A DNA stretch of 56,493 bases from Mesorhizobium sp. (GCA_004017275.1 SAKE01000028.1:1-56493); one strand, 5' to 3'; positions 24,845 to 34,665 are shown, counted from the stretch's first letter. Numbers and translations are program-made. Notes: a model not told the origin generated them from the sequence alone.

Positions 24845-26341
24845 TTATTGCGCTTCGCGCGGCGTTGCCGTTGGCAGCCTTGCCGGCAGCATTTTGAGAG
24901 CCTCGCGCAAGGCTTCGCGGCCGGAGGCGAATGCCAGTGCGATGACGATGGTGATGAGGTAAGCGAGCACCGCGCCGCTGGCTAGCGCAACGACATGCTG
25001 CTGCGGCAGCAATGGCTTGATGAACCAGACGGCGGCCAGCGCCAGGTGGGCGCCAAGCACGAAAGGCGCTGCCGCGCGAAGCACATGGTGCGCCTGCAGC
25101 GGACCGCTCTTGCCGACATAGAGCCACAGGAATGGCGTTCTCAGATACTCGCTGATCGCATAGGCAATCGCCACGCCCAGCGCGCCATAGGGCAGGCCGA
25201 GCATGAAGGCCAGCACCGATGTCACGGCCGTTATGATACCCCAGCGCATGAAATCGCCGGAGCGGCCCTGGCTGACGAAAAGCCACCCCGCCGGATTGTT
25301 GAGCGGCTGCAGCAGTCCGGCAAAGCCGAGCGCCAGGAAAATCGAGGCGCTTGCGCGCCATTGCTCGCCGAGCACGAAGGGGATGAGCACATCCGACATC
25401 GCGGTGGCGAAGGCGACGCCGGGAAGCGCCACCAGCAGGATCAGCGGCATGACACGCAGATAGGCGCTGCGGTAGCGATCTGGCTCGTCCTTCAGCCTGG
25501 AAAGCGCTGGAACCATCACCTTCGACAGTGGGTTGGTGATCTGGCTCAGCGGAAACAGAAGCAGCTTGTAGGCGCGGTCATAGAGGCCGAGCTGCGCCTC
25601 GCCCCAATATTTGCCGATCAGCACATTGTCGAGGTTGCGGGCAAAGAAATTGGCGAAATTGAAGCCGGTGATGCCGGCGCCGAAATTGATCAGCTCGCTG
25701 ATGCCGGCGACCTTGCGCGGCAGGCCCGGACGCCAGCGCGAACTCGCCCAATAGCAGAGCGTCGGCAGCACGGCACCGGTCAGCGTGCCGGCAAACAGCG
25801 CCCAGTAGGAGCGGTCGATAAAGGTCCAGGCGATCGAAACTGTGAGCCCGGCGATGGCGCTGGCGACGTCGATGACGGCCAGGCGGCCGAACTGCATGCG
25901 GCGCGTCAAAAGCGCCAGATGCTGCGCGCCCAGCCCATAGGCCATGATCTGCAAGCCGAATGCGGCCACCAGACCGGTCACGCGCGGCTCGCCATAGAAG
26001 GCGGCGACCAGAGGGGCTGCACCCGCGAGCACGCAAGCCAGGATCGCGCTGACGGCGACATTGATCCAGAAGAGGTAGTTCACCTCCTCATGCCGGATGC
26101 CTGATTTCTGGATCGTCGCCTGGGTCAGGCCGAAATCCTGGAACAGCGCGATGAAGGCCAGCACCGGCGCGCACATCGCCACCACACCGAAATCCTGTGG
26201 CGACAACAGCCGCGACAAGACGATGACGGACAGGATCTGTGTCGCGACCCGCACCGATTGCGCCATGGCGGTGACGATCGCGCCGCGACCGACCGATTTG
26301 CGCAAGGAGCCTTCTGGCGGATCGAATGCATTGGCTTCCAA
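24845..26341 (-). CDS. exoT: Wzx-type polysaccharide flippase (ExoT-like)
   Basis: A 498-residue polytopic protein with about 12 to 14 membrane segments and the family blocks GRGAIVTAMAQSVRVATQILSVIVLSRLLSPQDFG (N-terminal, described in pieces) and FFARNLDNVLIGKYWGEAQLGLYDRAYKLL. It should flip the lipid-linked repeat unit to the periplasm. The start is uncertain: I chose the TTG at 26341 with AGGA nine bases upstream. An ATG at 26434 would read through the promoter palindrome, and an internal ATG lies at about residue 26. It is divergent from exoL. Confidence 0.83.
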   Translation of the reverse strand: MEANAFDPPEGSLRKSVGRGAIVTAMAQSVRVATQILSVIVLSRLLSPQDFGVVAMCAPVLAFIALFQDFGLTQATIQKSGIRHEEVNYLFWINVAVSAILACVLAGAAPLVAAFYGEPRVTGLVAAFGLQIMAYGLGAQHLALLTRRMQFGRLAVIDVASAIAGLTVSIAWTFIDRSYWALFAGTLTGAVLPTLCYWASSRWRPGLPRKVAGISELINFGAGITGFNFANFFARNLDNVLIGKYWGEAQLGLYDRAYKLLLFPLSQITNPLSKVMVPALSRLKDEPDRYRSAYLRVMPLILLVALPGVAFATAMSDVLIPFVLGEQWRASASIFLALGFAGLLQPLNNPAGWLFVSQGRSGDFMRWGIITAVTSVLAFMLGLPYGALGVAIAYAISEYLRTPFLWLYVGKSGPLQAHHVLRAAAPFVLGAHLALAAVWFIKPLLPQQHVVALASGAVLAYLITIVIALAFASGREALREALKMLPARLPTATPREAQ

Positions 26342-26421
26342 ATTCAGGATTCCTGATTTTTTACGCGAATTTCCGAGCCTGAAAATCCACGACCGCCGCC
26401 AACGACAAACTACGGCAATAA

Positions 26422-26433
26422 TTTTGCAGTGCA
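26422..26433 (-). promoter_or_regulatory. PhaR-like box (one mismatch) upstream of flippase
   Basis: TGCACTGCAAAA on the minus strand differs by one base from TGCRNYGCASMA; it lies in TTGC-AGT-GCAA, about 87 bases upstream of the flippase start. Confidence 0.4.
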
Positions 26434-26465
26434 ACAGAAAACGTCGATCGCCGCACCAAAAATGT

Positions 26466-26477
26466 TGCGATGCAGCA
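26466..26477 (+). promoter_or_regulatory. PhaR/AniA-like box upstream of exoL
   Basis: TGCGATGCAGCA fits TGCRNYGCASMA, centred about 56 bases before the exoL start. With the previous box it forms a pair, one facing each divergent gene. Confidence 0.5.
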
Positions 26478-26526
26478 AGACCTGTACTAGCATTCGCATG
26501 GGTGGGCCAACAGCGGTCGAGTTTTC

Positions 26527-27699
26527 ATGCTGCATGTCTTGTACCTTGTGCACGACGTTTCTGACCCGGCCGTGCGCCGGCGGATCACGATGCTCAGGGC
26601 AGGTGGGGCCCAGGTCACCCTGGCCGGCTTCCGTCGCACAGCCAATCCGATTGCGGATATCGAGGGATTGTGGCCGATCGACCTCGGTGCGACGCGTGAC
26701 GGGCGATTCGGCCAGCGCCTCGCGGCGGTCGCCAAGGCAGCTCTATCGATAGGCTCGAAACTTGGCGGCGCGCCAAGGCCCGACCTCATCATCGCGCGCA
26801 ACCTGGAAATGCTGGCGCTTGCCCGCCGCGCCAGGTCAGCCTTCGTCGCATCGGTTCCGATCGTTTACGAGTGCCTCGACATTCATCGCCTTGTGCTGCG
26901 CAACGATGTCCTGGGCAAGGCGCTGCGCGCCACCGAACGCTTTCTGGCCAGGGACGTGAAGCTGCTGGTGACCAGTTCGCCGGCCTTCATCGCCAATTAC
27001 TTCAAGCCGTTCGGCCAGGTCTCGGCACCCATCGAACTGGTCGAAAACAAATATTTCGAGGCCGCGGCGATTGTGCCCGGCGACCCCGAGGCTGAAGAGA
27101 GTCCGCTCGGCCCACCATGGCGGATCGGCTGGTTCGGCGCGCTGCGCTGCCGCCGCTCGCTCGAACTGCTGGCCGATTTCTCCCGCCGCATGGAGGGACG
27201 TTTCGAGATCGTGCTGCGCGGCCGTCCGGCTTTGTCCGAATTCCCTGACTTTCATGGCTTTGTCGAATCCGAGCCGTGGCTTTCGTTTCGCGGCCCCTAC
27301 CGCAATCCGGAAGACATGGCGGCGATCTACAACGACGTCCATTTTTCCTGGGCGATCGACTTCTTCGAGGCGGGGCAGAACTCCGAATGGCTTCTGCCCA
27401 ACCGGCTCTATGAAGGCTGCCGTTTCGGCGCGGTGCCGATCTCGATGGGCAACACAGAGACCGGGCGATTCCTCAAGCAGCAGGATATCGGCGTGCTGTT
27501 GCCGCAAGCTTCGCCCGAGGCGCTCGAAGCCGCGCTCGGCAAGACGGAAGAGCATCGCTTCGCCAGGCTGAAGGGGCGTGTTCTGGCCCGCAACCCGAGG
27601 ACCTGGAGCTACGATCGCAGCGATTGCAGGGCGCTTGTCGAGCGGCTGCGCAGCCTGACCGCGGTGCCCGGCTCCTTCGCAGCCGAGGCGCTGGCATAG
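26527..27699 (+). CDS. exoL: ExoL-like glycosyltransferase
   Basis: A 390-residue GT-B-like enzyme beginning MLHVLYLVHDVSDPAVRRRITMLRAGGAQV in pieces typical of ExoL, with IARNLEMLALARRA and a donor half containing GLF-like FGALRCRRSLELL and FFEAGQNSEWLLPNRLYEGCRFGAVPIS. In succinoglycan synthesis ExoL adds the third sugar (glucose). It begins a plus-strand run exoL-exoA-exoM-exoW-exoN in the S. meliloti-like order. Confidence 0.83.
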   Translation: MLHVLYLVHDVSDPAVRRRITMLRAGGAQVTLAGFRRTANPIADIEGLWPIDLGATRDGRFGQRLAAVAKAALSIGSKLGGAPRPDLIIARNLEMLALARRARSAFVASVPIVYECLDIHRLVLRNDVLGKALRATERFLARDVKLLVTSSPAFIANYFKPFGQVSAPIELVENKYFEAAAIVPGDPEAEESPLGPPWRIGWFGALRCRRSLELLADFSRRMEGRFEIVLRGRPALSEFPDFHGFVESEPWLSFRGPYRNPEDMAAIYNDVHFSWAIDFFEAGQNSEWLLPNRLYEGCRFGAVPISMGNTETGRFLKQQDIGVLLPQASPEALEAALGKTEEHRFARLKGRVLARNPRTWSYDRSDCRALVERLRSLTAVPGSFAAEALA

Positions 27700-27739
27700 G
27701 ATGGCTAGAGATGGACAGAGGCAAGATGGACAGAGGCTG

Positions 27740-28735
27740 ATGACGCAGATCGAAAAACCCTCATCCAGCCTGATCGTCATCCCTTGCCTGAACGAAGCGG
27801 CCCATATCGGCGCGCTGCTCGATCAATTGCGACCCGCGGCCGCCAGGCTTGGCGCCAGGATCATCATTGCCGACGGCGGCAGCACCGACGGCACGCTGGC
27901 GATCGTCGAGGGCATCGTGGCGAAAGACCAGCGCGTTATCCTGCTCCACAACAAACGGCGCATCCAGAGCGCGGCGATCAATCTCGCCGTCGGCACCTTC
28001 GGCGAGGGCGCCGACTATCTTATCCGCATCGATGCGCATGGCGGCTATCCCGACGACTATTGCGATCGGCTGGTCGAGGAGGCATTGGCCACCGGAGCCG
28101 ATTCGGTTGTCGTTTCGATGCTGACCAGCGGCAGCGGCACTGTGCAGAAGGCCGCCGCCGCGGCGCAGAATTCCAAACTCGGCACCGGCGGCTCGAAGCA
28201 TCGGCACCTTTCGGGAGGACAGTGGATCGACCATGGTCATCATGCGCTGATGCGGATATCGGCCTTCGGCGCCGTCGGCGGCTATGACGAGACGTTCAGT
28301 CACAACGAGGATGCCGAACTCGATTACCGCCTCCGCAAGGCCGGCTACAAGATCTGGATGAGCGGCAAAACGCAGATGGTCTACTATCCGCGCACCTCGC
28401 TCAGCGGCCTCTATTTCCAGTATCTCGGCTATGGTCGCGGCCGCGCCAAGAATGTGCTGAAGCACCGTGTCATCCCGAAAGTTAGGCAGATGGTGCCGCT
28501 GCTGGTGTTTCCGGTGGTGCTGCTGGCGGCCTTTTCGTTCGTGCTTTGGCTGGCGGCGGTGCCGCTTCTGTTGTGGGCATCGGTGTGCCTGGGTTATGGC
28601 CTGTGGACGGCCGTCCGCCAGCGTAATGCCGACATCGCGCTTGCCGGCGTCTCGGCGATGGTCATGCATCTTGGCTGGTCGGTGGGCTTCTGGCTGCAGC
28701 TTCTTGGCCTCGGGTCGCGGCGCGGGGTGGCGTGA
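27740..28735 (+). CDS. exoA: ExoA-like glycosyltransferase family 2
   Basis: A 331-residue GT2 enzyme with LIVIPCLNEAAHIGALLDQL, IIIADGGSTDGT, RIDAHGGYP as the DXD region, HNEDAELDYRLRKAGYKIWM as the catalytic block, and two or three C-terminal membrane segments (LLVFPVVLLAAFSFVLWLAAVPLLLWA region). ExoA adds the first glucose in beta-1,3 linkage to the lipid-linked galactose. The start at MTQIEKPS (27740) is preceded by AGAGG; a 13-residue longer form from 27701 looks unlikely. It overlaps exoM by one base. Confidence 0.88.
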   Translation: MTQIEKPSSSLIVIPCLNEAAHIGALLDQLRPAAARLGARIIIADGGSTDGTLAIVEGIVAKDQRVILLHNKRRIQSAAINLAVGTFGEGADYLIRIDAHGGYPDDYCDRLVEEALATGADSVVVSMLTSGSGTVQKAAAAAQNSKLGTGGSKHRHLSGGQWIDHGHHALMRISAFGAVGGYDETFSHNEDAELDYRLRKAGYKIWMSGKTQMVYYPRTSLSGLYFQYLGYGRGRAKNVLKHRVIPKVRQMVPLLVFPVVLLAAFSFVLWLAAVPLLLWASVCLGYGLWTAVRQRNADIALAGVSAMVMHLGWSVGFWLQLLGLGSRRGVA

Positions 28736-29685
28736 TGGCGACGCAGGCCAAGAACCGCAGCATCGACATCGGCGTCTGCACGTTCCGCCGGCCGGAACTG
28801 GCCGACACGCTGCGTTCGCTCGACGCCATGCAGCTGCCTGCGGGTTTCGATGTCAGCATCATCGTCGCCGACAATGACGACACCCCGACCGCCCGCGACC
28901 TGGTGGCGGCGCTGTCGCGGGAATTGACGGTGCCGATCCACTATCGGCATGCCCCGGCGCGCAACATCTCGATCGCCCGCAATGCCTGCCTCGATGCCAG
29001 CACGGCGGACTTCGTCGCCTTCATCGACGATGACGAGACGGCCACACCCTCATGGCTCGCCGAGCTGGTTGCGATGGCGCAGCAAAGCGGTGCGGCCGCC
29101 GTGCTCGGCCCGGTCAGGGCTCGCTATCGCCCGGATGCGCCGGACTGGATGCGGCGCGGCGATTTTCACTCAACCTTGCCCGTCTGGGTGCGCGGCGAAA
29201 TCCAGACCGGCTACACCTGTAATGTGCTGCTGCGGACAGGATCCGACAGTCTGCGCGGCCGTCGCTTCAGCCTGGCGCGCGGCCAGACAGGCGGCGAGGA
29301 CACCGAGTTCTTCGACCAGATGCACAAAGCGGGCGGCCGCATCGCTTTTGCGCCCGAGGCCTGGATCGACGAAGTGGTGCCGCGCTCCAGGGCGGCGTTC
29401 GATTGGCTCGGCCGCCGCCGCTTCCGCGTCGGACAGACGCATGGCCACCTTCTGGGCAGTAGCACCAGCGGCATCGGCCTGGTCAAGCAGGTCGGCCTGG
29501 CCTCGGCAAAGGCGATCTATTGCTTCGCCTCGGTGCTTCCGGTGGTCATCAGTCCGGTTCGCAGGAACCGAAGCGTGCTGCGCGGCATTATGCATGTCGG
29601 CGTCGTCAGCGGCCTTGTCGGCATCCGCGAAATCCGCCTCTACGGCCAGCCTACGCCACGGGAAGGAGGTAAGCGTGCAGCCTGA
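28735..29685 (+). CDS. exoM: ExoM-like glycosyltransferase family 2
   Basis: A 316-residue GT2 enzyme with IDIGVCTFRRPELADTL, IIVADNDDTPTA, the donor motif FIDDDETATPSWL, and the GGEDTEFFDQMHKAGGRIAF block. Its C-terminal half has a membrane-associated segment near AIYCFASVLPVVI. ExoM adds glucose to the growing succinoglycan repeat. The ATG at 28735 overlaps the exoA stop (TGATG); a GTG three bases upstream is an alternative start. Confidence 0.88.
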   Translation: MATQAKNRSIDIGVCTFRRPELADTLRSLDAMQLPAGFDVSIIVADNDDTPTARDLVAALSRELTVPIHYRHAPARNISIARNACLDASTADFVAFIDDDETATPSWLAELVAMAQQSGAAAVLGPVRARYRPDAPDWMRRGDFHSTLPVWVRGEIQTGYTCNVLLRTGSDSLRGRRFSLARGQTGGEDTEFFDQMHKAGGRIAFAPEAWIDEVVPRSRAAFDWLGRRRFRVGQTHGHLLGSSTSGIGLVKQVGLASAKAIYCFASVLPVVISPVRRNRSVLRGIMHVGVVSGLVGIREIRLYGQPTPREGGKRAA

Positions 29686-30643
29686 CGTCAGCTTTTTCCC
29701 CGATGTTTCCTTTGTCATTGCCGCCTACAATGCCGAGGCGACCCTCGACCGGGCGATCGCCAGCGCCATGGCCCAGAAAGACATCAGCGTTGAAATCATC
29801 GTCGTCGACGACAAGTCACGCGACGCGACGCTCGACGTGGCGCGGGCCTATCCCAGGGATATCGTCCGCGTCGTCGCCCTGGCCGATAATCGCGGCCCTG
29901 GCGGCGCCAGGAATGCCGGCCTCGACGCCGCCCGCGGCAGATGGATCGCGGTCCTCGATTCCGACGACGCGGTCTTTCCCGACCGGCTCGCCAAGATGAT
30001 CGCGCGTGCCGAAACGGCCGTTGCCCAGATCGCGGTCGACAATCTGCAGGTCATACGCGAGGACGGCGTCGTCGAGGACGCGATGTTTCCGCGGCGCTAT
30101 CTGGAAGGCTTGCGCGAGATTTCGCTGGCCACCTATATCGCCGGCAACGTCGTCTTCGAATCGAAGTTCAACCTTGGCTATCTCAAGCCGATCTTCCTGC
30201 GCGAATTCCTGAACGAAAACAGGCTTCGCTATGACGAGAAACTGAGGATCGGCGAAGACTACATCCTGTTTGCCGACGCCCTGGCCAAGGGCGGCAAATG
30301 CGTGGTCGAGCCTGATATCGGCTATGCCTACCATATCCGCAGCGGCTCCATCTCGCGCGTGCTCGAGCTTCACCACGTCGAAGCGATGCGCAAGGCGGAT
30401 GCGGTGTTCGCTCAAAACCATCGCATGGATGAGGCAGCCCTGGCTGCGTTCGCCCGGCGCGGCCGCAGCCTGCGCAGGGCTGCCTCGTTCCTGTCGATGG
30501 TTCAGCACATCAAGGCGCGGTCCCCGCTCAAGGCGATCTGGACAGCGCTCGGCGACCCGGCGGCGGTCAGGCATATGGGCATGCCGATCGCCGTGCGGTT
30601 GCGAAGAATGGCGGCGCAGTTTGCCGTTGGGGTGGGGAGGTGA
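29675..30643 (+). CDS. exoW: ExoW-like glycosyltransferase family 2
   Basis: A 322-residue GT2 enzyme: VSFVIAAYNAEATLDRAI, IIVVDDKSRDAT, the DXD motif VLDSDDAVFP, and RIGEDYILFADALAKGG. ExoW adds a late beta-1,3 glucose in succinoglycan. The GTG start at 29675 is chosen because GGAAGGAGG lies six to eight bases upstream; no ATG occurs nearby in frame. It overlaps exoM by 11 bases. It is a paralogue of the product at 16222. Confidence 0.87.
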   Translation: MQPDVSFFPDVSFVIAAYNAEATLDRAIASAMAQKDISVEIIVVDDKSRDATLDVARAYPRDIVRVVALADNRGPGGARNAGLDAARGRWIAVLDSDDAVFPDRLAKMIARAETAVAQIAVDNLQVIREDGVVEDAMFPRRYLEGLREISLATYIAGNVVFESKFNLGYLKPIFLREFLNENRLRYDEKLRIGEDYILFADALAKGGKCVVEPDIGYAYHIRSGSISRVLELHHVEAMRKADAVFAQNHRMDEAALAAFARRGRSLRRAASFLSMVQHIKARSPLKAIWTALGDPAAVRHMGMPIAVRLRRMAAQFAVGVGR

Positions 30644-30717
30644 AGATGCAGGCACATGATGGGATTTTTCGTGGCCTGTGAATGGACTGAAGTCGATCTC
30701 CTCAGAAGGAATTTGCG

Positions 30718-31614
30718 ATGAAGAAAATCAGGAAGGCCGTGATACCGGTGGCGGGGCTTGGAACACGATTCCTGCCGGCGACCAAGTCGATGCCGAAGGA
30801 AATGCTTCCCGTCGTCGACAGGCCTGTCGTGCAATATGCGGTGTACGAGGCCTTCGAGGCCGGCATCGAGCACATCGTATTCGTGACCGGCCGCAACAAG
30901 GCGGTGATCGAAGACTATTTCGACCTCCATCCGGAACTGATCGGAACCTTGGAGCAGACCGGCAAGAAGGCGCAATTGCAGTCGCTGGAAAGCCTCTTGC
31001 CGGTGGCCGGCGCCACCAGCTTCATCCGCCAGCAATCGCCGCAAGGCCTCGGCCATGCTGTTTGGTGCGCACGCGAAGTCATCGGCAATGAGCCCTTCGC
31101 CTTGCTGCTGCCGGACATGGTGTCGTTCGGTGGGCGGGGATGCCTGGCCGAAACCGTCGACCTTTATGAGCGCACCGGCGGCAATGTCATCGCTGTCGAG
31201 CGTTGTGAACCGACCGAGACCAACAAATACGGCATCGTTGGCCGCGGCGCCGAGATCGGCGGCGGCTTCGAGGTGACGGCCATGGTCGAAAAGCCGGCGC
31301 CGGCCAATGCGCCGTCGAACTTCTACATCAACGGCCGCTACATCCTGCAGCCCGAGATCTTCACGCTTCTGGGCAATCAGCAGCGCGGCGCCGGCAACGA
31401 GATCCAGCTCACGGACGCCATGGTCCGTCTGTCGAAGGATCAGCCGTTCTTCGCCCAGCCGTTCAAGGGCCGTATGTTCGACTGCGGTTCCAAAGAAGGG
31501 TTCATCCAGGCCAATATCGCCTTCGCGCTGGCGCGCGAGGACATGAAGGGTCCGGTTTTCGAAATGCTTCAGGAGTTCGTGCGGTCGCATGAACGCCAGG
31601 AAGAAGCCGCATAA
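30718..31614 (+). CDS. exoN: UTP-glucose-1-phosphate uridylyltransferase
   Basis: A 298-residue enzyme that makes UDP-glucose for EPS. The pyrophosphorylase signature PVAGLGTRFLPATKSMPKEM is at about residues 10-29, with VTGRNKAVIEDYF, GLGHAVWCAREVIG, and VEKPAPANAPSN following. GalU/ExoN cannot be told apart by motif alone; the position next to exoW and exoP gives the ExoN name. AAGGA precedes the start. It feeds the UDP-glucose dehydrogenase at 19269. Confidence 0.93.
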   Translation: MKKIRKAVIPVAGLGTRFLPATKSMPKEMLPVVDRPVVQYAVYEAFEAGIEHIVFVTGRNKAVIEDYFDLHPELIGTLEQTGKKAQLQSLESLLPVAGATSFIRQQSPQGLGHAVWCAREVIGNEPFALLLPDMVSFGGRGCLAETVDLYERTGGNVIAVERCEPTETNKYGIVGRGAEIGGGFEVTAMVEKPAPANAPSNFYINGRYILQPEIFTLLGNQQRGAGNEIQLTDAMVRLSKDQPFFAQPFKGRMFDCGSKEGFIQANIAFALAREDMKGPVFEMLQEFVRSHERQEEAA

Positions 31615-31740
31615 TGCCCATGTTTCGGGGGCATTTTCGAATGGCGGAGGGCGCGGGACGGTAGCCCCGCGCTGTCTGGCACGAAGCTTGCGTCGTTTTG
31701 CGCAAATGCCCCCGATCTTGGCGACGCCTGCAAGCCAAAG

Positions 31741-31783
31741 CATGATCCCGGAAAGTGGGTCCCGGTTTCCGGAAAAGATCATG
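31741..31783. repeat. Rhizobial palindromic intergenic repeat
   Basis: CATGATC pairs with GATCATG and CCGGAAA with TTTCCGG around the shared core GTGGGTCCCGG. A second, imperfect GAGCC/GGCTC hairpin follows at about 31800-31834. It lies between exoN and exoP and may trim the upstream transcript. Confidence 0.75.
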
Positions 31784-31850
31784 TTAAAACAGTGAGATAG
31801 AGCCAATCCCGATCCATCGGAATGGGACCGGCTCAAGAATTGGACCGAAG

Positions 31851-34238
31851 ATGAATTATGCCAACTTTCCTCTCGACAAGAGGATGCCATTGCCGAATTC
31901 GGACGCAGGAGACGGCGAAGACTTCATCGATATCGAGCGGCTGCTTGGCATGGCTGCGCGGCAGGCCAAGGTGGTTGCCGTGTGCGCTGTCATCGGTCTC
32001 TTTCTGGGGCTGCTCTATTTGCAGACGACGCCGCCCAAATATCAGTCGGTCGCCAGCGTGCTGATCGACGAAGGTTTGAACAAGATCGTCGACGACATCT
32101 CGGCGGCGTCGACAACCATGCAGACCGATTCCGCGATCCTGAGCCAGATCGAGATCCTGACCTCGACGCGGCTTGCCTCTGTGGTTGTCGACAAGCTGAA
32201 GCTCGACCAGAACGATACGTTCATGAATCCGCCCCAGTCGGCGCTTGCCCAAGGCATAGGCCTCATCCGCGGCCTGATCCAGTATGTCCGACCCAGCTCT
32301 TCCATGCCGGGTGGCGCTGACTTCAGCAAGCTCGACCCCGCTGCCCGCGATGCGCTTATCGCAACGTCGCGCCGCGACTACGCGATCCTCAAGCTGCAGA
32401 ACGAGATCCGGGCGGAACGCATCGGCCGAAGCTATGTCATTGCGCTCGGCTATCAGGGGACGGATCCGGCCTTGGCAAACGCCATCACCAAGGCCTATGC
32501 CGATGCCTATCTCGCCGACCAGCTCGATGCCAGCTTCGATGCCACCGAGCGGGCTGCGGTCTGGCTGCAAGGCCGGTTGACGGAGCTGCGCCAGAGCTCG
32601 CAGGCAGCTTCGCTCGCGGTCGAGAAATTCAGGGCCGAACACGGGCTGGCCGCCAACAGCGATGGCCAGCTGATGAGCGACAAGCAGCTTTCCGATCTCA
32701 ACGCCCAGCTCATCGTGGCGCAGGCCGACACCGCACGCGCCAGCGCCCGCTACCAGCAGTACAAGGCGATTGTCGACAGCGGATCCGACAACGCCTTCAA
32801 GGATGCTGCCATATCGAGCGACCAGCCGAGCAGTTCGGTCATCTCGGCACTCAAGACCCGCTACCTCACGGTCGCCAAGCGGCTGCAGGACGTCGAGGCG
32901 AATTTCGGCGCCGAACATCCGCAGGCGGTGGCGCTTGCCAAGGAGAAGGCCGACATATCGGCCCAGATTTTCGGCGAACTGAGGCAACTGACCGAAAGCT
33001 ATCGCAACGAATATGAAGTGGCGCAGGCGCGCGAGACAGCGCTCCGGGCCAACGTCGCCGCCGCACAAGGCAAGAGTTCCATCGATAACCAGACGCGGGT
33101 CAAGCTGCGCGAACTCGATCAGCAGGCGACGGCGCTCACCACTCTCTATCAGACATTCCTCGGCCGCTATGAGGAAGCCGCGCAGCAGCAATCTTTCCCG
33201 GTAGGCAAGATCCGCATCATCTCGGACGCTTCGATGCCGCTGGCCGCGTCGAGCCCGCGCACGATTATCGTGCTCGGACTTTCACTGGTTCTTGGCATGC
33301 TGATGGGTGCCGGCTTCGGCGGCCTGAACGAGTTCAACGAACGCTTCTTCAGGACCGGCGAGGACGTGCGCGACCGTGTCGGCCTGAAATTCCTCGGTTA
33401 TCTGCCGAAGATCGGCGGCAAGCTCGGCAAGGAAGAAAAGCCGGGCGAGACTCAGCTGGATGCCAAGACCACCAAATTGCTGTCGTCAGCCGAAAAGCGG
33501 GCGCGCATGCGGGTGAGCATCGATTCGCCTGCCTCGATGTTCTCCGAAACGCTGCGCAGCGCCAAGATCGCCTTCGACGTCGTGATGGAAGGGCAGGGCA
33601 GCCGCGTCATCGGCATCATCTCGGTGCTTCCCGGCGAGGGCAAATCGACGGTCGCGGCAAATCTCGCTGGCTTGCTTGCCGCCAACGGCGCCAAGACGCT
33701 GCTGATCGACGGCGATTTGCGCAATCCTGGGCTCAGCCGTGGCCTCGGCATGGAAGCCGAGCAAGGCCTGATGGAAGCCGTGGTCAACGGCCAGACCTGG
33801 CAGTCCGTCGGCAAGATCGACAGGCAGACGAAGCTGGCGATCATCCCGGCGGTGCTGCGCGGTCACTTCTCGCATACCAGCGAGCTTCTCTCCTCGGCCG
33901 GCATGCGGCGATTCATCGAGAACGCCAAGGAGACATTCGAATACATCGTCGTCGATCTGCCGCCGCTCGGACCGGTGGTCGACGCCAAGGCCTTCGCGCC
34001 GCTGGTCGACGGTTTTGTGCTGGTTACCGAATGGGGACGCACACCGCGCGCGATGGTCAGGTCGATGCTGGAATCCGAACCCTATGTCGCCAACAAGATC
34101 GTCGGCGCGGTGCTGAACAAGGTCGAACTGAAGAAGCTGGCCAAATACGGATCGCTCGGCGGCTCGGAGAAGTTTTTCGATAAATACTCGAGCTACTATC
34201 TGGAAAAGTCGGAAGTGCGCGGCAAAGCGCCGGTCTGA
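31851..34238 (+). CDS. exoP: ExoP: Wzz-like chain-length determinant fused to tyrosine autokinase
   Basis: A 795-residue inner-membrane protein. A first membrane segment (VVAVCAVIGLFLGLLYL) is followed by a large periplasmic domain with coiled coils (residues about 70-460) and a second segment (IIVLGLSLVLGMLMGAGFGG). The cytoplasmic BY-kinase has Walker A PGEGKSTVAANLA at about 590 and Walker A' TLLIDGDLRNP. The short Tyr-containing tail (DKYSSYYLEKSE) is the likely autophosphorylation site. ExoP works with ExoQ and ExoT to set polymer length and drive export. The size matches rhizobial ExoP. Confidence 0.93.
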   Translation: MNYANFPLDKRMPLPNSDAGDGEDFIDIERLLGMAARQAKVVAVCAVIGLFLGLLYLQTTPPKYQSVASVLIDEGLNKIVDDISAASTTMQTDSAILSQIEILTSTRLASVVVDKLKLDQNDTFMNPPQSALAQGIGLIRGLIQYVRPSSSMPGGADFSKLDPAARDALIATSRRDYAILKLQNEIRAERIGRSYVIALGYQGTDPALANAITKAYADAYLADQLDASFDATERAAVWLQGRLTELRQSSQAASLAVEKFRAEHGLAANSDGQLMSDKQLSDLNAQLIVAQADTARASARYQQYKAIVDSGSDNAFKDAAISSDQPSSSVISALKTRYLTVAKRLQDVEANFGAEHPQAVALAKEKADISAQIFGELRQLTESYRNEYEVAQARETALRANVAAAQGKSSIDNQTRVKLRELDQQATALTTLYQTFLGRYEEAAQQQSFPVGKIRIISDASMPLAASSPRTIIVLGLSLVLGMLMGAGFGGLNEFNERFFRTGEDVRDRVGLKFLGYLPKIGGKLGKEEKPGETQLDAKTTKLLSSAEKRARMRVSIDSPASMFSETLRSAKIAFDVVMEGQGSRVIGIISVLPGEGKSTVAANLAGLLAANGAKTLLIDGDLRNPGLSRGLGMEAEQGLMEAVVNGQTWQSVGKIDRQTKLAIIPAVLRGHFSHTSELLSSAGMRRFIENAKETFEYIVVDLPPLGPVVDAKAFAPLVDGFVLVTEWGRTPRAMVRSMLESEPYVANKIVGAVLNKVELKKLAKYGSLGGSEKFFDKYSSYYLEKSEVRGKAPV

Positions 34239-34341
34239 CATCGGCCCTTGCTCGGGCAGGTCCGTTCGAAAACGCATCGCGTTGAGACGGAGTCGACCGC
34301 TCTGGATGAACGGCGGTGTCGAGCCGGGTCTCGGTGGTGGG

Positions 34342-34665
34342 TCAGTTTGAAATCCGACCGGGTTTCGCTGCCAGCGTGATCGGGTCGGTTTCGATGAGCC
34401 GAAGTGACCGCACCATATTCGCCGTTTGCGTCTTGTATTTGAGAAAATGCGGCGTGGTCAGATGGGCTTCGTAGGCCGCCTGATCAGCGTAGCATTCGAT
34501 CACGCGAACCCTTTCAGGTGCGCCTTTTTCCGACACGGCATGAAGGAAAAGCACGCCCGGCTCGATTCGCACGGAGGCCTCGATCTCTTCGGCAAGCAGG
34601 GTTTTATAGCTGTCGATCTGGTCAGGATCGATTTCCAGTTCCGCCATCCTGACAATCAGCATCAA
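34342..34665 (-). CDS. Antibiotic-biosynthesis-monooxygenase-like (YgiN-type) protein
   Basis: A 107-residue ferredoxin-like fold of the ABM family: MLIVRMAELEIDPDQIDSYK at the start and the typical HF motif YEAHLTTPHFLKYKTQT. Members act as cofactor-free quinol oxygenases or bind small ligands; the substrate here is unknown. A second ATG lies one codon in. It stands alone between exoP and the acyltransferase gene. Confidence 0.8.
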   Translation of the reverse strand: MMLIVRMAELEIDPDQIDSYKTLLAEEIEASVRIEPGVLFLHAVSEKGAPERVRVIECYADQAAYEAHLTTPHFLKYKTQTANMVRSLRLIETDPITLAAKPGRISN

